A stretch of 64,000 nucleotides of DNA from Bacillus sp. AFS088145 (GTDB taxonomy: Bacteria; Bacillota; Bacilli; Bacillales; Bacillaceae_G): NCBI RefSeq assembly GCF_002564465.1, contig NZ_NUUX01000015.1, forward strand, positions 264,494 to 328,493. The letters run 5' to 3'. Below, piece by piece: positions 17,220 through 27,051 of the stretch. The notes below the pieces were generated by a model, which was not told the DNA's origin, did no database searches, and saw nothing but the letters and a program-made list of their open reading frames with translations. The first letter of the stretch is position 1. Every line of letters begins with the position of its first letter. The position numbers were made by a program, and so were the translations under genes.

Positions 17220-18068
17220 TTATAATGTGATTGTTGAGTAACTCCCTAAAATTTCTACACTAAAGCCCAAAGCCTCTAATTCTTGCTTTACTCCAGGTAA
17301 TAATACGTCATCATAGCCCATCTCAACATCAACAATGAAAAAGTAATTTCCTAATCCAGTTTTCGTCGGGCGAGACTCAATTTTTGAAAGGTCAATCTGT
17401 CTCCATGCAAATGCTGAAAGTACTTGGTGAAGCGCACCAGCACGATTCTCTGGCATGTTAATAACTAGAGTTGCCTTAGTATGTTTAGGTTCAAAATAAT
17501 TCGTTTCCATTTTGGCATCATGTCTTTGTAAAACAATAAATCTCGTGTGATTATATGAATTAGAATGAATATCTGAAGCAACAATTTCTAATCCATACTT
17601 CTTTGCAGCAAATTCGTTAGCGATCGCAGCTATACACTCATTAGATTGCTCACTAACCATTTTAGCCGCAGCACTTGTAGAAGTAACTGGCTCTAACTTT
17701 GTATATTTATATTGATTATGCAAAAATGTGTGACACTGAGCTAACGCATGAGAATGAGAATAAATCACCTCAATATCCTTTACTCGATGTGCTTGTCCTT
17801 TTGCCATCAATAAATGCTGTCTTATCGGTATAATAATTTCACCAACCATTTTTAATGGCTGTTCATGTACAAGATAATCAATTGTTGTGGTCACGGATCC
17901 TTCAACCGAATTCTCTATTGGAACGACAACTAAATCAACTTCACCTTCCGCTACATTATCCATACAAACAGGAATACTAGAATAAGCAATATGTTCATCA
18001 TTCTTAAAAACAGACCGAACAGCAACATGTGTAAAAGTCGCCTCAGGACCTAAATAACCAACCTTCAC
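17220..18068 (-). CDS. pheA: Prephenate dehydratase PheA
   Basis: A 282-residue monofunctional prephenate dehydratase that makes phenylpyruvate in phenylalanine synthesis. It starts with GTG 18068 behind AAAAGGAGTG. The catalytic domain begins KVGYLGPEATFTH and includes PIENSVEGSV (about 51-60) and the NHTRFIVL segment with the catalytic TRF motif (about 172). A C-terminal ACT domain (about 200-275) holds the ESRPTKTGLGNY motif that binds phenylalanine for feedback inhibition. Length and layout match B. subtilis PheA. Confidence 0.95.
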   Translation of the reverse strand: MKVGYLGPEATFTHVAVRSVFKNDEHIAYSSIPVCMDNVAEGEVDLVVVPIENSVEGSVTTTIDYLVHEQPLKMVGEIIIPIRQHLLMAKGQAHRVKDIEVIYSHSHALAQCHTFLHNQYKYTKLEPVTSTSAAAKMVSEQSNECIAAIANEFAAKKYGLEIVASDIHSNSYNHTRFIVLQRHDAKMETNYFEPKHTKATLVINMPENRAGALHQVLSAFAWRQIDLSKIESRPTKTGLGNYFFIVDVEMGYDDVLLPGVKQELEALGFSVEILGSYSTITL

Positions 18069-18171
18069 GTTCCCACTCCTTTTAATTTTTAATTATACTA
18101 AAAAGAGTTAAGATTAAAAGTAAAATATTTAATTTTTAGCAATTATCTTACAAATTTCGCAAATATCACCT

Positions 18172-19209
<1,038 letters not shown>

Positions 19210-19415
19210 TTAATTTTAACAGTTGAAGGTTGTATGATTATTCATTAAATATGGAGAATTTTTTACATATTTTATTTTCTTTAAATCAAGATCGTATAAT
19301 TAAGTTTTATTTAAGCAAATTTGAAATATTATAATTTACAGGAGGAGAATTTAATTTTTTCGGAGTAATCTTAGCTGTTTTTAATTGTTGAAAATATTGA
19401 TGTGGTTTCTCATTT

Positions 19416-19853
19416 CTATTCGTATAATGTTTTTAGCATTGTATCTGTTAAAGCTTCAACTGATTTAGTTGAGGATAGTCCTACTTCATTTGGAAGATTA
19501 CTGTAAATCAGTATGTCCATCCCCCTATTGATCCGATACCCTGCTTGTTTTAAATAACTTATCACTTTCTTTAAGTAACTAGTCCAGTCATGCTTTATTT
19601 CGTCACCTAAATCATTTAAAGAAATTTCAATAATTCCTAAATCTTCAAAGTTTAAGGATACTAATTTAATTAGTTGCGTCTCTGTTCTAGACAAAAGTAC
19701 ATAAATGCCAAATGCTTGTGAAGCATGGTGACTTTTTCTATCAAAGTCCGTAATTTCCTCGATTTCGTCAGTATGGCCTGATACAAAAAAAACGCGTAAA
19801 TTAGAATGACTGTAATACTGATTGTAAACTGATATTAACTCTTTAACATTCAT
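19416..19853 (-). pseudogene. Galactokinase N-terminal remnant
   Basis: A 145-residue frame with a passable AAGG site. It aligns by eye to the first third of galactokinase (GHMP kinase family, about 390 residues). RVFFVSGHTDE stands for the RVNLIGEHTDY signature. KLVSLNF and HDWTSYLKKVI follow the family pattern, and NLPNEVGLSSTKSVE stands for the ATP-binding NIPNGAGLSSSASLE. The key Glu-His-Thr-Asp and Gly-Leu-Ser-Ser-Ser motifs are partly altered. The rest of the enzyme (catalytic Asp region and C-terminal third motif) is missing. A short, shifted frame continues for about 37 codons downstream without recognisable galactokinase motifs. Either a decaying gene or a short repurposed domain. 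Confidence 0.65.
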
Positions 19854-20459
19854 TTCCTTATCACTCCTATAACTAATTTTCCATGATCCCTACCCGCTTT
19901 TCGATCAGATAGAAATAGATTTAAACCAAACATTTACCCTGTACTCCTCGCTAACCTTATTCCAATGATCACCATACTAGTTTCAAAAGCTACTCCCTTG
20001 GCAATGGAACATAATAAAGAGAAAAAAGAGTTCTATTAAAAGTATCCTACTCCCCTGGATATTATTGGTCAATAATTAATCCAATTAAAATTTACTAAAA
20101 TGGAAGGATTTTTTACTTAGTTTTTTATTCTGTCACAATTAAAGTTCATATAAGGAAAATAACGGAGTTTGCACTTATTTTAAAGCTTCTTAGATAATAG
20201 TTCTATTAGATTATTAATAGTAATTATTTTACATTTTTTACTAGTTGGATTGATTCTAGCGTTATATCTATATAATAAAAGAAATAAAATTCACTAAAAT
20301 AATTTAATGTTTACAATACAGTTCCAATTTTATTTACTTGTTGAAAGAAATAGGTTTATTACTTTCAGAAAATTTAATAAACTATATATAGAGACCGATT
20401 TGACTTAAAAAGGATTAAGAAGTCTGAGACTTACAATTTATTAAAAGGGGGTCTTAATA
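19854..20459. other. 600-base gene-free spacer
   Basis: AT-rich sequence between the galactokinase remnant and a DUF2500 gene. It may be decayed sequence from the lost sugar locus. I see a small AAGTC/GACTT hairpin near 20420 and a TTGACT near 20400, but no proper promoter pair. One hydrophobic reading near 20200-20290 lacks a start codon and ribosome site. Confidence 0.4.
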
Positions 20460-20831
20460 ATGTTAGGATTTGATGCAGGTTTTGATATTTTTAAAATTAT
20501 TGCTTTCGTATTTCCAATCATTTTCGTCTTCGTTTTTGCAGGTATATTTTTTGCACTAATAAAAGGATTAAAGCAATGGAATTATAATAATAAACAACCC
20601 AAATTAATTGTCCCAGCAAAAATAGTTACAAAAAGAATAGATTACGTTCAACGTGCTAATACGAATCAGTTCGCTCATTCCTCTACACATTATTATGTTA
20701 CAGTTGAGGTCGAATCTGGAGACAGAATTGAATTTCAAATTGATGGGTTCATTTATGGTCAATTAGTAGAAAACGATACAGGAAAGCTAACTTTCCAAGG
20801 TACGAGATTCATAAACTTTGAGCGACAATAA
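20460..20831 (+). CDS. DUF2500 family membrane protein
   Basis: A 123-residue protein. One N-terminal membrane span (about 10-36) is followed by a soluble domain with the DUF2500 pattern: VPAKIVTKR, YYVTVEVESGDRIEFQIDG, then GKLTFQGTRFINF at the end. A GGGGG site precedes the ATG. DUF2500 has no established function. It is 20 bases upstream of an epimerase gene and probably shares its transcript. Confidence 0.8.
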   Translation: MLGFDAGFDIFKIIAFVFPIIFVFVFAGIFFALIKGLKQWNYNNKQPKLIVPAKIVTKRIDYVQRANTNQFAHSSTHYYVTVEVESGDRIEFQIDGFIYGQLVENDTGKLTFQGTRFINFERQ

Positions 20832-20851
20832 TTTCTTTTCGGGGTGGAATA

Positions 20852-21841
20852 ATGAATGTTTTCATAAGTGGTGCCACGGGTTTTTTAGGAAAACATACAA
20901 CTAAAAAATTAAGTGAAATGGGCTATTCCGTTATAGCCTTTGGAAGAAATGAGGAAGCAGCTAAATTTTTCAACAAGATGGAGAATGTCACCTTTGTCAA
21001 AGGAGATTTGAATGACTCTATCTTATTAGAAGAAAATATAAAGAATGTAGACTATGTAATCCATTGTGCTGCACTTGCAGCACCTTTTGGACCTTTTTCT
21101 GAATTCGAGAAAACAAATGTTGAGGGGACGAAGAATATTGTTAAAGCTTCACTTTCAACAGATTTAAAAAAGTTTATTAATATTTCGACCCCGAGTGTGT
21201 ACTTCACTAGTGAGAGTCGTATAGATGTTAAAGAAAGTGATCCGCTGCCATCAAAGCACTCTAATTACTACGCTGAAACAAAACATATGGCAGATTTAAT
21301 TATTGAAGACGCAATTGAAAAAGGACTACCTGCAATCTCACTAAGACCTAGACAAATTTTTGGTCCTTTCGATCATACGATTTTCGGAAGATTTATACAG
21401 ATAAATGAAAATGGAGGAATTCCATTAGTTCATAAAGGACAAGTTCTAATGGATTTTACTTATATCGATAATGTTGTCGATATGATCATCGCTTGTATGA
21501 ATGCAGATCATGCCTTTAATGGTGAGTATTACAATATTACAAATGATCAACCTATTTATTTAATTGACGTGCTTAAACAACTCTTTTTTGCCTTAAATAA
21601 AGAGTTGAATACAAAAAATATCTCTCCAAAACTACTGTCATTTATCGCGTTTAATTCGGAAATAATTGCGAGGATTACTAACAAACCACCAAAAGTTTCC
21701 AAGCATATTGCCAATTTCTTAAGTTACGACTATACACTAAATATTGAAAAAATCAAAAGTGATTTAAACTATGAACCTAAAGTATCAATTAGTGAAGGTA
21801 TTAAGCGTTATGCTGACTGGTACTTAGCAACAAATGATTGA
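20852..21841 (+). CDS. NAD-dependent epimerase/dehydratase family protein
   Basis: A 329-residue short-chain dehydrogenase of the extended type. The NAD-binding motif GATGFLG is at residues 7-13. The catalytic Ser/Tyr-x3-Lys is represented by STPSVYF and YYAETK (about 140-148). A C-terminal substrate domain follows. The pattern resembles the 3-beta-hydroxysteroid dehydrogenase-like group, but in Bacillus the substrate is unknown. The ribosome site GGGGTGG precedes ATG 20852. A long bidirectional terminator follows. Confidence 0.85.
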   Translation: MNVFISGATGFLGKHTTKKLSEMGYSVIAFGRNEEAAKFFNKMENVTFVKGDLNDSILLEENIKNVDYVIHCAALAAPFGPFSEFEKTNVEGTKNIVKASLSTDLKKFINISTPSVYFTSESRIDVKESDPLPSKHSNYYAETKHMADLIIEDAIEKGLPAISLRPRQIFGPFDHTIFGRFIQINENGGIPLVHKGQVLMDFTYIDNVVDMIIACMNADHAFNGEYYNITNDQPIYLIDVLKQLFFALNKELNTKNISPKLLSFIAFNSEIIARITNKPPKVSKHIANFLSYDYTLNIEKIKSDLNYEPKVSISEGIKRYADWYLATND

Positions 21842-21860
21842 AAGTAAGACAAACTAAAAA

Positions 21861-21912
21861 CAAGCTAAAATCACCTAAATTAATTATATTTAAGTGATTT
21901 TAGCTTGTTTTT
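21861..21912. terminator. Long-stem bidirectional terminator
   Basis: CAAGCTAAAATCAC (21861-21874) is the exact reverse complement of GTGATTTTAGCTTG (21894-21907), followed by a T-run. It ends the epimerase transcript and could also serve the convergent gene at 22003. Confidence 0.9.
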
Positions 21913-22002
21913 GATTGGCTGCACCAGACTGTTTATTTACCCTAAAACAATGTTAATAGCAATCTCAAATTATATTTACTTTATAAAAAACCCAGTAGAA
22001 AT

Positions 22003-22680
22003 CTATTTAATAGTTGTTTGTATCTCCTTACTATTTAAAGACCATAATCCACTATTTAAAATAGTATCTGCATCTACTATATTTAAGCGTTCTTTGAATA
22101 ATGGGCCATCAATTACAAACGTATGATATTCTCCGCTTTCGCCCATTAAACAGATTTCTTTGCTAATGAATAGTTGTTTTAACTCTTTATTTAGGCTCTT
22201 ACCCACGATCGTAGAATCAAAAATATTCTCTTTCGCCCTACAAATAATTGCATCGTATCCAGTCTCAAGCCATTGGTCTAGTAAATTAGTAGTTTCACTT
22301 TTCTTAATCCATACAGGAAAAATCGGTTCAAGTCCCACCTTAGTTGCAACTAGTTCATTCCATTGTCGATCTTCCTCGACATATAGAGTACCAAATGCAA
22401 TCGCAGAAAGGTCAAATTGCTCTTTTATTGATTTTAGTCCATTAATCATTGACTCCTCGTATTTTCCTGCTGAGTCAATCATGACAAGAGGAATTCCAAT
22501 TGCATCAGCTTGCATTTGTAAGAAATTAAGCGGAGTTCCGTGCGCATGATTCCTTTCATCCTTTTTCGATACCATTGAAACTAGACATGCCACATCAAAT
22601 TTATTTTTAATTAGTAAATCTAATGCTAAACAACAATCCTTCCCACCACTCCAAGAAACTGCTACTTTACGATTGTTCAC
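22003..22680 (-). CDS. PP-loop ATPase of the diphthine-ammonia-ligase (DUF71) family
   Basis: A 225-residue protein starting at GTG 22680. It has the PP-loop SWSGGKD at residues 9-15 and the GESGEYHTFVIDGP motif near 190 that marks the Dph6/DUF71 group. In eukaryotes this family amidates diphthine on elongation factor 2. Bacteria lack diphthamide, so the activity here is another ATP-dependent amidation or ligation; some bacterial members have been linked to cobalamin metabolism. No cobalamin gene is nearby. It is separated by about 80 bases from the TfoX-like gene upstream. Confidence 0.8.
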   Translation of the reverse strand: MNNRKVAVSWSGGKDCCLALDLLIKNKFDVACLVSMVSKKDERNHAHGTPLNFLQMQADAIGIPLVMIDSAGKYEESMINGLKSIKEQFDLSAIAFGTLYVEEDRQWNELVATKVGLEPIFPVWIKKSETTNLLDQWLETGYDAIICRAKENIFDSTIVGKSLNKELKQLFISKEICLMGESGEYHTFVIDGPLFKERLNIVDADTILNSGLWSLNSKEIQTTIK

Positions 22681-22761
22681 TTATATCATTCTCCCTTAAC
22701 ATAAAAGCCACAGAATAATTAAACTTCCATCCGTGGCTTATAGAAACAAATTTTTTAGTTA

Positions 22762-23082
22762 TTAATTTTTTAGTAAACTTTTAACGTACGTCATACCTTT
22801 TATTGCATAATCAAACCACTGTTGATCCCCGTATGGAATTTCAACCCATTCTCTCATAGGTTTCCCACCCATTGGGTCAAAGTTTTTTGCTCCACTTAAT
22901 TTTAAAGCTGTTGCAACATCTTCAGGATTTAACTTTACAACCATATTAGGTTCATTATAGAATACAAAAACTTTACCTTGTATTTTTAATCCTTTATGTC
23001 CAAAGATACTTCCTTTTGATGCTTCATAGTGATTGATTAGTTCAGTTCTTAAGCTTTCAAATTTTTCTATTGTACCTTCCAT
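22762..23082 (-). CDS. TfoX N-terminal-domain-like protein
   Basis: About 106 residues from ATG 23082 (AAGGA upstream; an ATG three codons earlier overlaps that site). The pattern GSIFGHKGLKIQGKVFVFY, VVKLNPEDV, GKPMREWVEIP, then a W-x-x-YA helix, fits the TfoX N-terminal domain fold also seen in many stand-alone Bacillus proteins. TfoX in Haemophilus promotes competence, but single-domain members have no shown role. Function is not assigned. Confidence 0.7.
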   Translation of the reverse strand: MEGTIEKFESLRTELINHYEASKGSIFGHKGLKIQGKVFVFYNEPNMVVKLNPEDVATALKLSGAKNFDPMGGKPMREWVEIPYGDQQWFDYAIKGMTYVKSLLKN

Positions 23083-23224
23083 TTTCACCATTCCTTTTTA
23101 TCCAACGCTTTTCTTCATAAAAATATCTTATTAATACCAATAACTTATTGATATTATTCAGTGTAATATCAACGTCTATACTAGTAAATAGAAGCACTTG
23201 AATCAAATTTAGGGAGGTAATCAA

Positions 23225-24001
23225 ATGACCATCAACTTCCACGATGCACAAAATAATAAGACTTACACAACTAGAGAGGCTGATCAATCTTGGATTCAGT
23301 TAATGAGGGAAAACATTGATTTGTTAGGAAAAGACGCAGTTGATATAGGTTGTGGTGGAGGGATCTATTCGAAAGCTCTCTCTAAGTTAAAAGTAAACCA
23401 CGTTACGGCGGTAGATTTTTCAGAGGAAATGCTTAAAGGTGCTGCTGAAAACTGTAAAGACTACAGTAATATTTCCTTTAGTAAAGGAGATGCATACCAT
23501 ACTAAACTTCCATCTTCAAATTATGATGTAGTTTTGGAAAGAGCTTTAGTCCATCATTTAGATAATTTAAATGCCTGTTTCAATGAGGCAAATCGTTTAC
23601 TAAAAAAGAATGGAATATTAATCGTACAAGACCGGACGCCAGAAGATTGTTTACTTCCTGGAAACGATAGCCATATACGAGGTTATATTTTTGACCTTTA
23701 CCCAAAATTGAAAAAGAAAGAAATATCAAGAAGATATGATACACAAGAAATGCACTCAGCTTTAGAATCAGCTGGCTTTCATATAGAAAACACAGTAAAA
23801 CTTTGGGAAACAAGACGCATCTATTCTGACCTAGAATCACTTCGAAGTGATTTATTACTTAGAACAGGTCGATCAATTCTTCATGAACTCACTGATGAAG
23901 AGCTAAATCAATTAGTAAAATTCATCGATAATAAGCTTCAGCATCAATCTACTATTATTGAAAAAGACTGTTGGACAGTTTGGTTTGCTAGAAAGAAATA
24001 A
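23225..24001 (+). CDS. Class I SAM-dependent methyltransferase
   Basis: A 258-residue methyltransferase with motif I VDIGCGGGIYS (about 39-49), motif II AVDFSEEML, and LVHHLDNLNACFNEANRLLK as the post-I helix, similar to UbiE-like small-molecule methyltransferases. GGGAGG precedes ATG 23225. It stands alone between convergent and divergent genes, so its substrate is unknown. A clear terminator follows. Confidence 0.85.
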   Translation: MTINFHDAQNNKTYTTREADQSWIQLMRENIDLLGKDAVDIGCGGGIYSKALSKLKVNHVTAVDFSEEMLKGAAENCKDYSNISFSKGDAYHTKLPSSNYDVVLERALVHHLDNLNACFNEANRLLKKNGILIVQDRTPEDCLLPGNDSHIRGYIFDLYPKLKKKEISRRYDTQEMHSALESAGFHIENTVKLWETRRIYSDLESLRSDLLLRTGRSILHELTDEELNQLVKFIDNKLQHQSTIIEKDCWTVWFARKK

Positions 24002-24028
24002 TATTATGGAGACTAATTATATTAATAG

Positions 24029-24058
24029 AAACGCTTAGTCTAAATTCTAAGCGTTTTT
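24029..24058. terminator. Bidirectional terminator
   Basis: AAACGCTTAG (24029-24038) pairs with CTAAGCGTTT (24047-24056). It separates the convergent methyltransferase and kinase genes. Confidence 0.9.
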
Positions 24059-24112
24059 ACATTTCTCATTAAAGTGCAACCTATCGTGTAACCATTTATA
24101 AAATATAATCAA

Positions 24113-25387
24113 TTATCCACTCACTTCATGATCTTTAGGCTCAACTTTTGGTAGTTTAATTGTTACTTTTGTTCCTTCATAAACGCTACTCTCGAAGGTG
24201 ATTGTTCCACTCATTGCTTCTATGATTCGAACAGAAACTGTTGTTCCTACGCCAGTGCCCTTTTCTTTAGTTGAATAGAATAGAGTACCAATACGTGAAA
24301 GCTGATCTTTAGTCATCCCTTTTCCATTATCTCTAATCGTAATGACCGTTTTATCTTTTTCTTCGTGTAGCTTCGTATGTACAAATCCACCCGAGCTAGT
24401 TGCCTCAATTGCGTTTTTAATTAGGTTTATTAATGCTTGTTTAAATTGATTTTTATCTGTATTTATAAATGTTTCGACTTCTGTATCGCCTTTTAATTTT
24501 ACATTTTGCTTTAATGCTAATGGAACTAATAAGGTGACTACATCTGAAACGCATTGCTTTAAATTAAACGTTTCTACTTTTTCAAATTGTGGTTTGGCAA
24601 AATTTAAATAATCATTAATGATTCCTTCTGCTCTACCTAATTCACTCAATACTAGCGGTAAATATTCCATAGACTGATTGTCTTTGCTTTCTTGCATTAA
24701 TTGTAAGAAACCTTTAACAACTGTAAGTGGATTCCTAACTTCATGAGCAATAGAAGCTGCCATTTCACTTAACGTATTAAGTTTCTCAGCTCTTTGGATT
24801 TCTTTATGCAGTATTTTATTTTCAATTAGTGTTTCAATCAGTTTTGCTCCTAAAGTAATTGCGACTAACTCTATTACAATGAAGATAAGAATTAACCCAA
24901 ATAGTCTGTAATCGCTTTTAAAACTAATCTTATTTACGAATAAAAAAGTAAATAAGATTCCTAGTTGAACTAAAGCAGGCCATAAACTAATAAGAGCTGT
25001 TGCAAGTATTCTCTGTTTAGGTTTAAATGTCCAAAACCATTTAAATAAAATTAAAGACCCTAGTGAGGATAAGGTAATACTGATCATACCAAATATGATA
25101 GCGTCTCCACCTAAAATTATTCTAGCTAATAAGATCGCTAAAAAAGTCACGATTCCCCAGCGATAGCCGCAATAAAGAAACGCAATCGTTAGTGGTATAT
25201 ATCTTAAATCCCAAAATAACCCATATGCTGGATATGGAAAGGCCATGCAAAAAAAACCTGCTACAGCCTGAAACATGCCAAAAAGATAAATTTTATCTTT
25301 ATAGCCATGCCTTTCATAAATAATACTGTATATTAATATTGGACTTAATATGATTAAAACATGTAGCAAAAGTTTTTCGATTAACAC
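24113..25387 (-). CDS. KinB-like membrane sensor histidine kinase
   Basis: A 424-residue kinase starting at GTG 25387 behind GAGGA. Six or so N-terminal membrane spans (about 5-190) resemble the 5TM-LYT sensor of sporulation kinase KinB. The H-box is ASIAHEVRNPLTVVKG (His about 218). The catalytic domain shows the N-box LINLIKNAIEA, the G1 box DNGKGM and the G2 box GTGVGTTV. There is no response regulator nearby, as is usual for phosphorelay kinases that feed Spo0F. A second kinase of the same build lies 1.7 kb away. Input signal unknown; membrane or respiratory state is a guess. Confidence 0.88.
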   Translation of the reverse strand: MLIEKLLLHVLIILSPILIYSIIYERHGYKDKIYLFGMFQAVAGFFCMAFPYPAYGLFWDLRYIPLTIAFLYCGYRWGIVTFLAILLARIILGGDAIIFGMISITLSSLGSLILFKWFWTFKPKQRILATALISLWPALVQLGILFTFLFVNKISFKSDYRLFGLILIFIVIELVAITLGAKLIETLIENKILHKEIQRAEKLNTLSEMAASIAHEVRNPLTVVKGFLQLMQESKDNQSMEYLPLVLSELGRAEGIINDYLNFAKPQFEKVETFNLKQCVSDVVTLLVPLALKQNVKLKGDTEVETFINTDKNQFKQALINLIKNAIEATSSGGFVHTKLHEEKDKTVITIRDNGKGMTKDQLSRIGTLFYSTKEKGTGVGTTVSVRIIEAMSGTITFESSVYEGTKVTIKLPKVEPKDHEVSG

Positions 25388-25619
25388 GTTTTTATCCTCA
25401 CTAGATTCGAAATTTTCGAAATAAATTCAACATACATATAATACGACAAAACTTCCAAAAATCCTTTATTTTTCCCTATTAACTCACACTATTTTTCATA
25501 TTCTGTCGATTAATATTTTTATGCTTTTTTTCAATTTATAGAAAGTGAAATAGGTGCGTTTATAAGTTTAAACATTTATACTAGAAGTACCTTACCACTA
25601 TCGTATGAAAGGGATAAAT

Positions 25620-26765
25620 ATGAATAAAAGAATCGTATTAAATATTATTTTGGTTATGATATTCTTTTTCCTAATTAATTTTTATATAGGTCTTAATGGA
25701 TGGATTTATATTAATGCTTTGCTAAGTAAATGGGTGAATCCAACAATAAAAATAATCTATTGGATCGTATTTCTGTTAATAACTTTTGCGTACATACTTT
25801 CAAGAGTTTTAAAGAGTAAGCTTCCTACTTCATTCTTTAAACCAATCCATAAAATTGGAGCATACTGGTTAGCCATCTTTTATTATTTAATTTTCTTTGT
25901 CATCGTTGCTGATTTAATTGGACTGATTTTAAGAGGATTTACATCTTTCAAAACAAGTAGTATAACTGTGATACTTGGAACAATTGTCATAATATGTGTC
26001 GCAAACCTCATCATAAAAGGTAGAAAAAGTGCACTAGAAACACAGATTGTTCATTATGACATCAATGTTGATAAACCAAATGAAAAGTATAAAGAACTAT
26101 CAATTGTACTAGTTTCGGATTTACATTTAAGCACATTAGTCACGAATAAAAGATTAGAGTTTCTTGTTGACAAGATTAATAAGCTTGCTCCTGATTTGGT
26201 CTTAATTGCTGGAGATATTATTGATGAAGATATCACTCCATTTGTTGAGGAAAATATGATTCAAACGTTGAAAAAGTTAAAGCCAAAGATTGGTATATAT
26301 GCAGTCCCTGGTAATCATGATTATTACGGTGGACATTTAGATTTACTTGCCCGGCATTTAAAGGATGCTGGTATCCATATTTTATTAGATGAGAAAGAAC
26401 TAGTTGATCACAATTTCTATATCGTTGGTCGTAAAGATCTTGCAAGTAAAAAGCGCTTAGATTTACATGAACTACTTGAAGGAATCGATCATACAAAACC
26501 AATTATCTTACTTGATCATCAGCCCTATCATTTAGAAATTCCAACTCAATTAGGCGTAGATTTACAAGTGTCCGGACATACACATCGCGGCCAGTTTATG
26601 CCAAATCACTTAATTACCCGTCGACTTTATGAAGTTGATTGGGGCTATTTACAAAAAGAACGTTCACACTTTGTCGTTTCATCAGGATTTGGAACTTGGG
26701 GACCTCCAATTAGAACAGGTAACCCTTCTGAGATTGTAACGATCACTGTTTCATTTTCTAATTAA
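25620..26765 (+). CDS. Membrane-anchored calcineurin-like metallophosphoesterase
   Basis: A 381-residue protein from ATG 25620 (AAAGGGA upstream; the ATG at 25605 overlaps that site). Four N-terminal spans are followed by a phosphoesterase domain with all metal motifs: VSDLHL (about 165), GDIID (about 200), GNHDYY (about 238), and the paired histidines LDHQP and SGHTHRGQ (about 325). It is like YkuE/YaeI-type proteins that act at the membrane; some remove lipid phosphate groups. The domain faces the side opposite or equal to the cytoplasm depending on span count, which I cannot fix. A histidine kinase gene lies on each side. Confidence 0.85.
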   Translation: MNKRIVLNIILVMIFFFLINFYIGLNGWIYINALLSKWVNPTIKIIYWIVFLLITFAYILSRVLKSKLPTSFFKPIHKIGAYWLAIFYYLIFFVIVADLIGLILRGFTSFKTSSITVILGTIVIICVANLIIKGRKSALETQIVHYDINVDKPNEKYKELSIVLVSDLHLSTLVTNKRLEFLVDKINKLAPDLVLIAGDIIDEDITPFVEENMIQTLKKLKPKIGIYAVPGNHDYYGGHLDLLARHLKDAGIHILLDEKELVDHNFYIVGRKDLASKKRLDLHELLEGIDHTKPIILLDHQPYHLEIPTQLGVDLQVSGHTHRGQFMPNHLITRRLYEVDWGYLQKERSHFVVSSGFGTWGPPIRTGNPSEIVTITVSFSN

Positions 26766-26926
26766 TTCAGGCTGCCCGCCAAACGCTCGCTTTCTTCGTT
26801 GCTTCGACTGCCCGCGCGGGTGCTCATTACCCGTCTAGGGTAACTCCATTCCTCACCAGGCTTCGCGCCTTGAAAGACAAGCGCTTGCAATCCAGTCTGA
26901 AACTCAAGGACTTTGTCTACATATTG
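26766..26926. repeat. GC-rich extragenic element
   Basis: This segment is far richer in G+C than anything around it. It holds short complementary blocks such as GCCCGCGCGGG (near 26811-26821), TACCCGTCTAGGGTA (near 26829-26843) and CAAGCGCTTG (near 26879-26888). It has no credible open frame. GC-rich dispersed repeats of this sort occur between genes in many Bacillaceae. At its far end it carries the 12-mer GGACTTTGTCTA (26908-26919), which recurs elsewhere in this window. Confidence 0.55.
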
Positions 26927-26927
26927 A

Positions 26928-26961
26928 AGAGACCAAAAAAATATACTTTTTGGTCTCTTTT
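26928..26961. terminator. Terminator after the phosphoesterase gene
   Basis: AAGAGACCAAAAA pairs with TTTTTGGTCTCTT, followed by T residues. Confidence 0.9.
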
Positions 26962-27051
26962 ATATTAATTTTGTCATAATTTATCTATAAATAGTTTTCT
27001 GAAAAGTGTAAAATATTATTGAAAGTTTCTTTTCAGAACGGAGATTGAAGC

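Noticed and set aside
16851..17225. Two alternative frames over the Gly/Phe/Tyr-rich gene
   Set aside because: Only the frame starting at 16886 has the AAAGGAGG site; the others are shadows of the same repeats.
20196..20290. Hydrophobic small-protein reading in the spacer
   Set aside because: Continuous for about 30 codons but with no ATG, GTG or TTG at a suitable place and no ribosome site.
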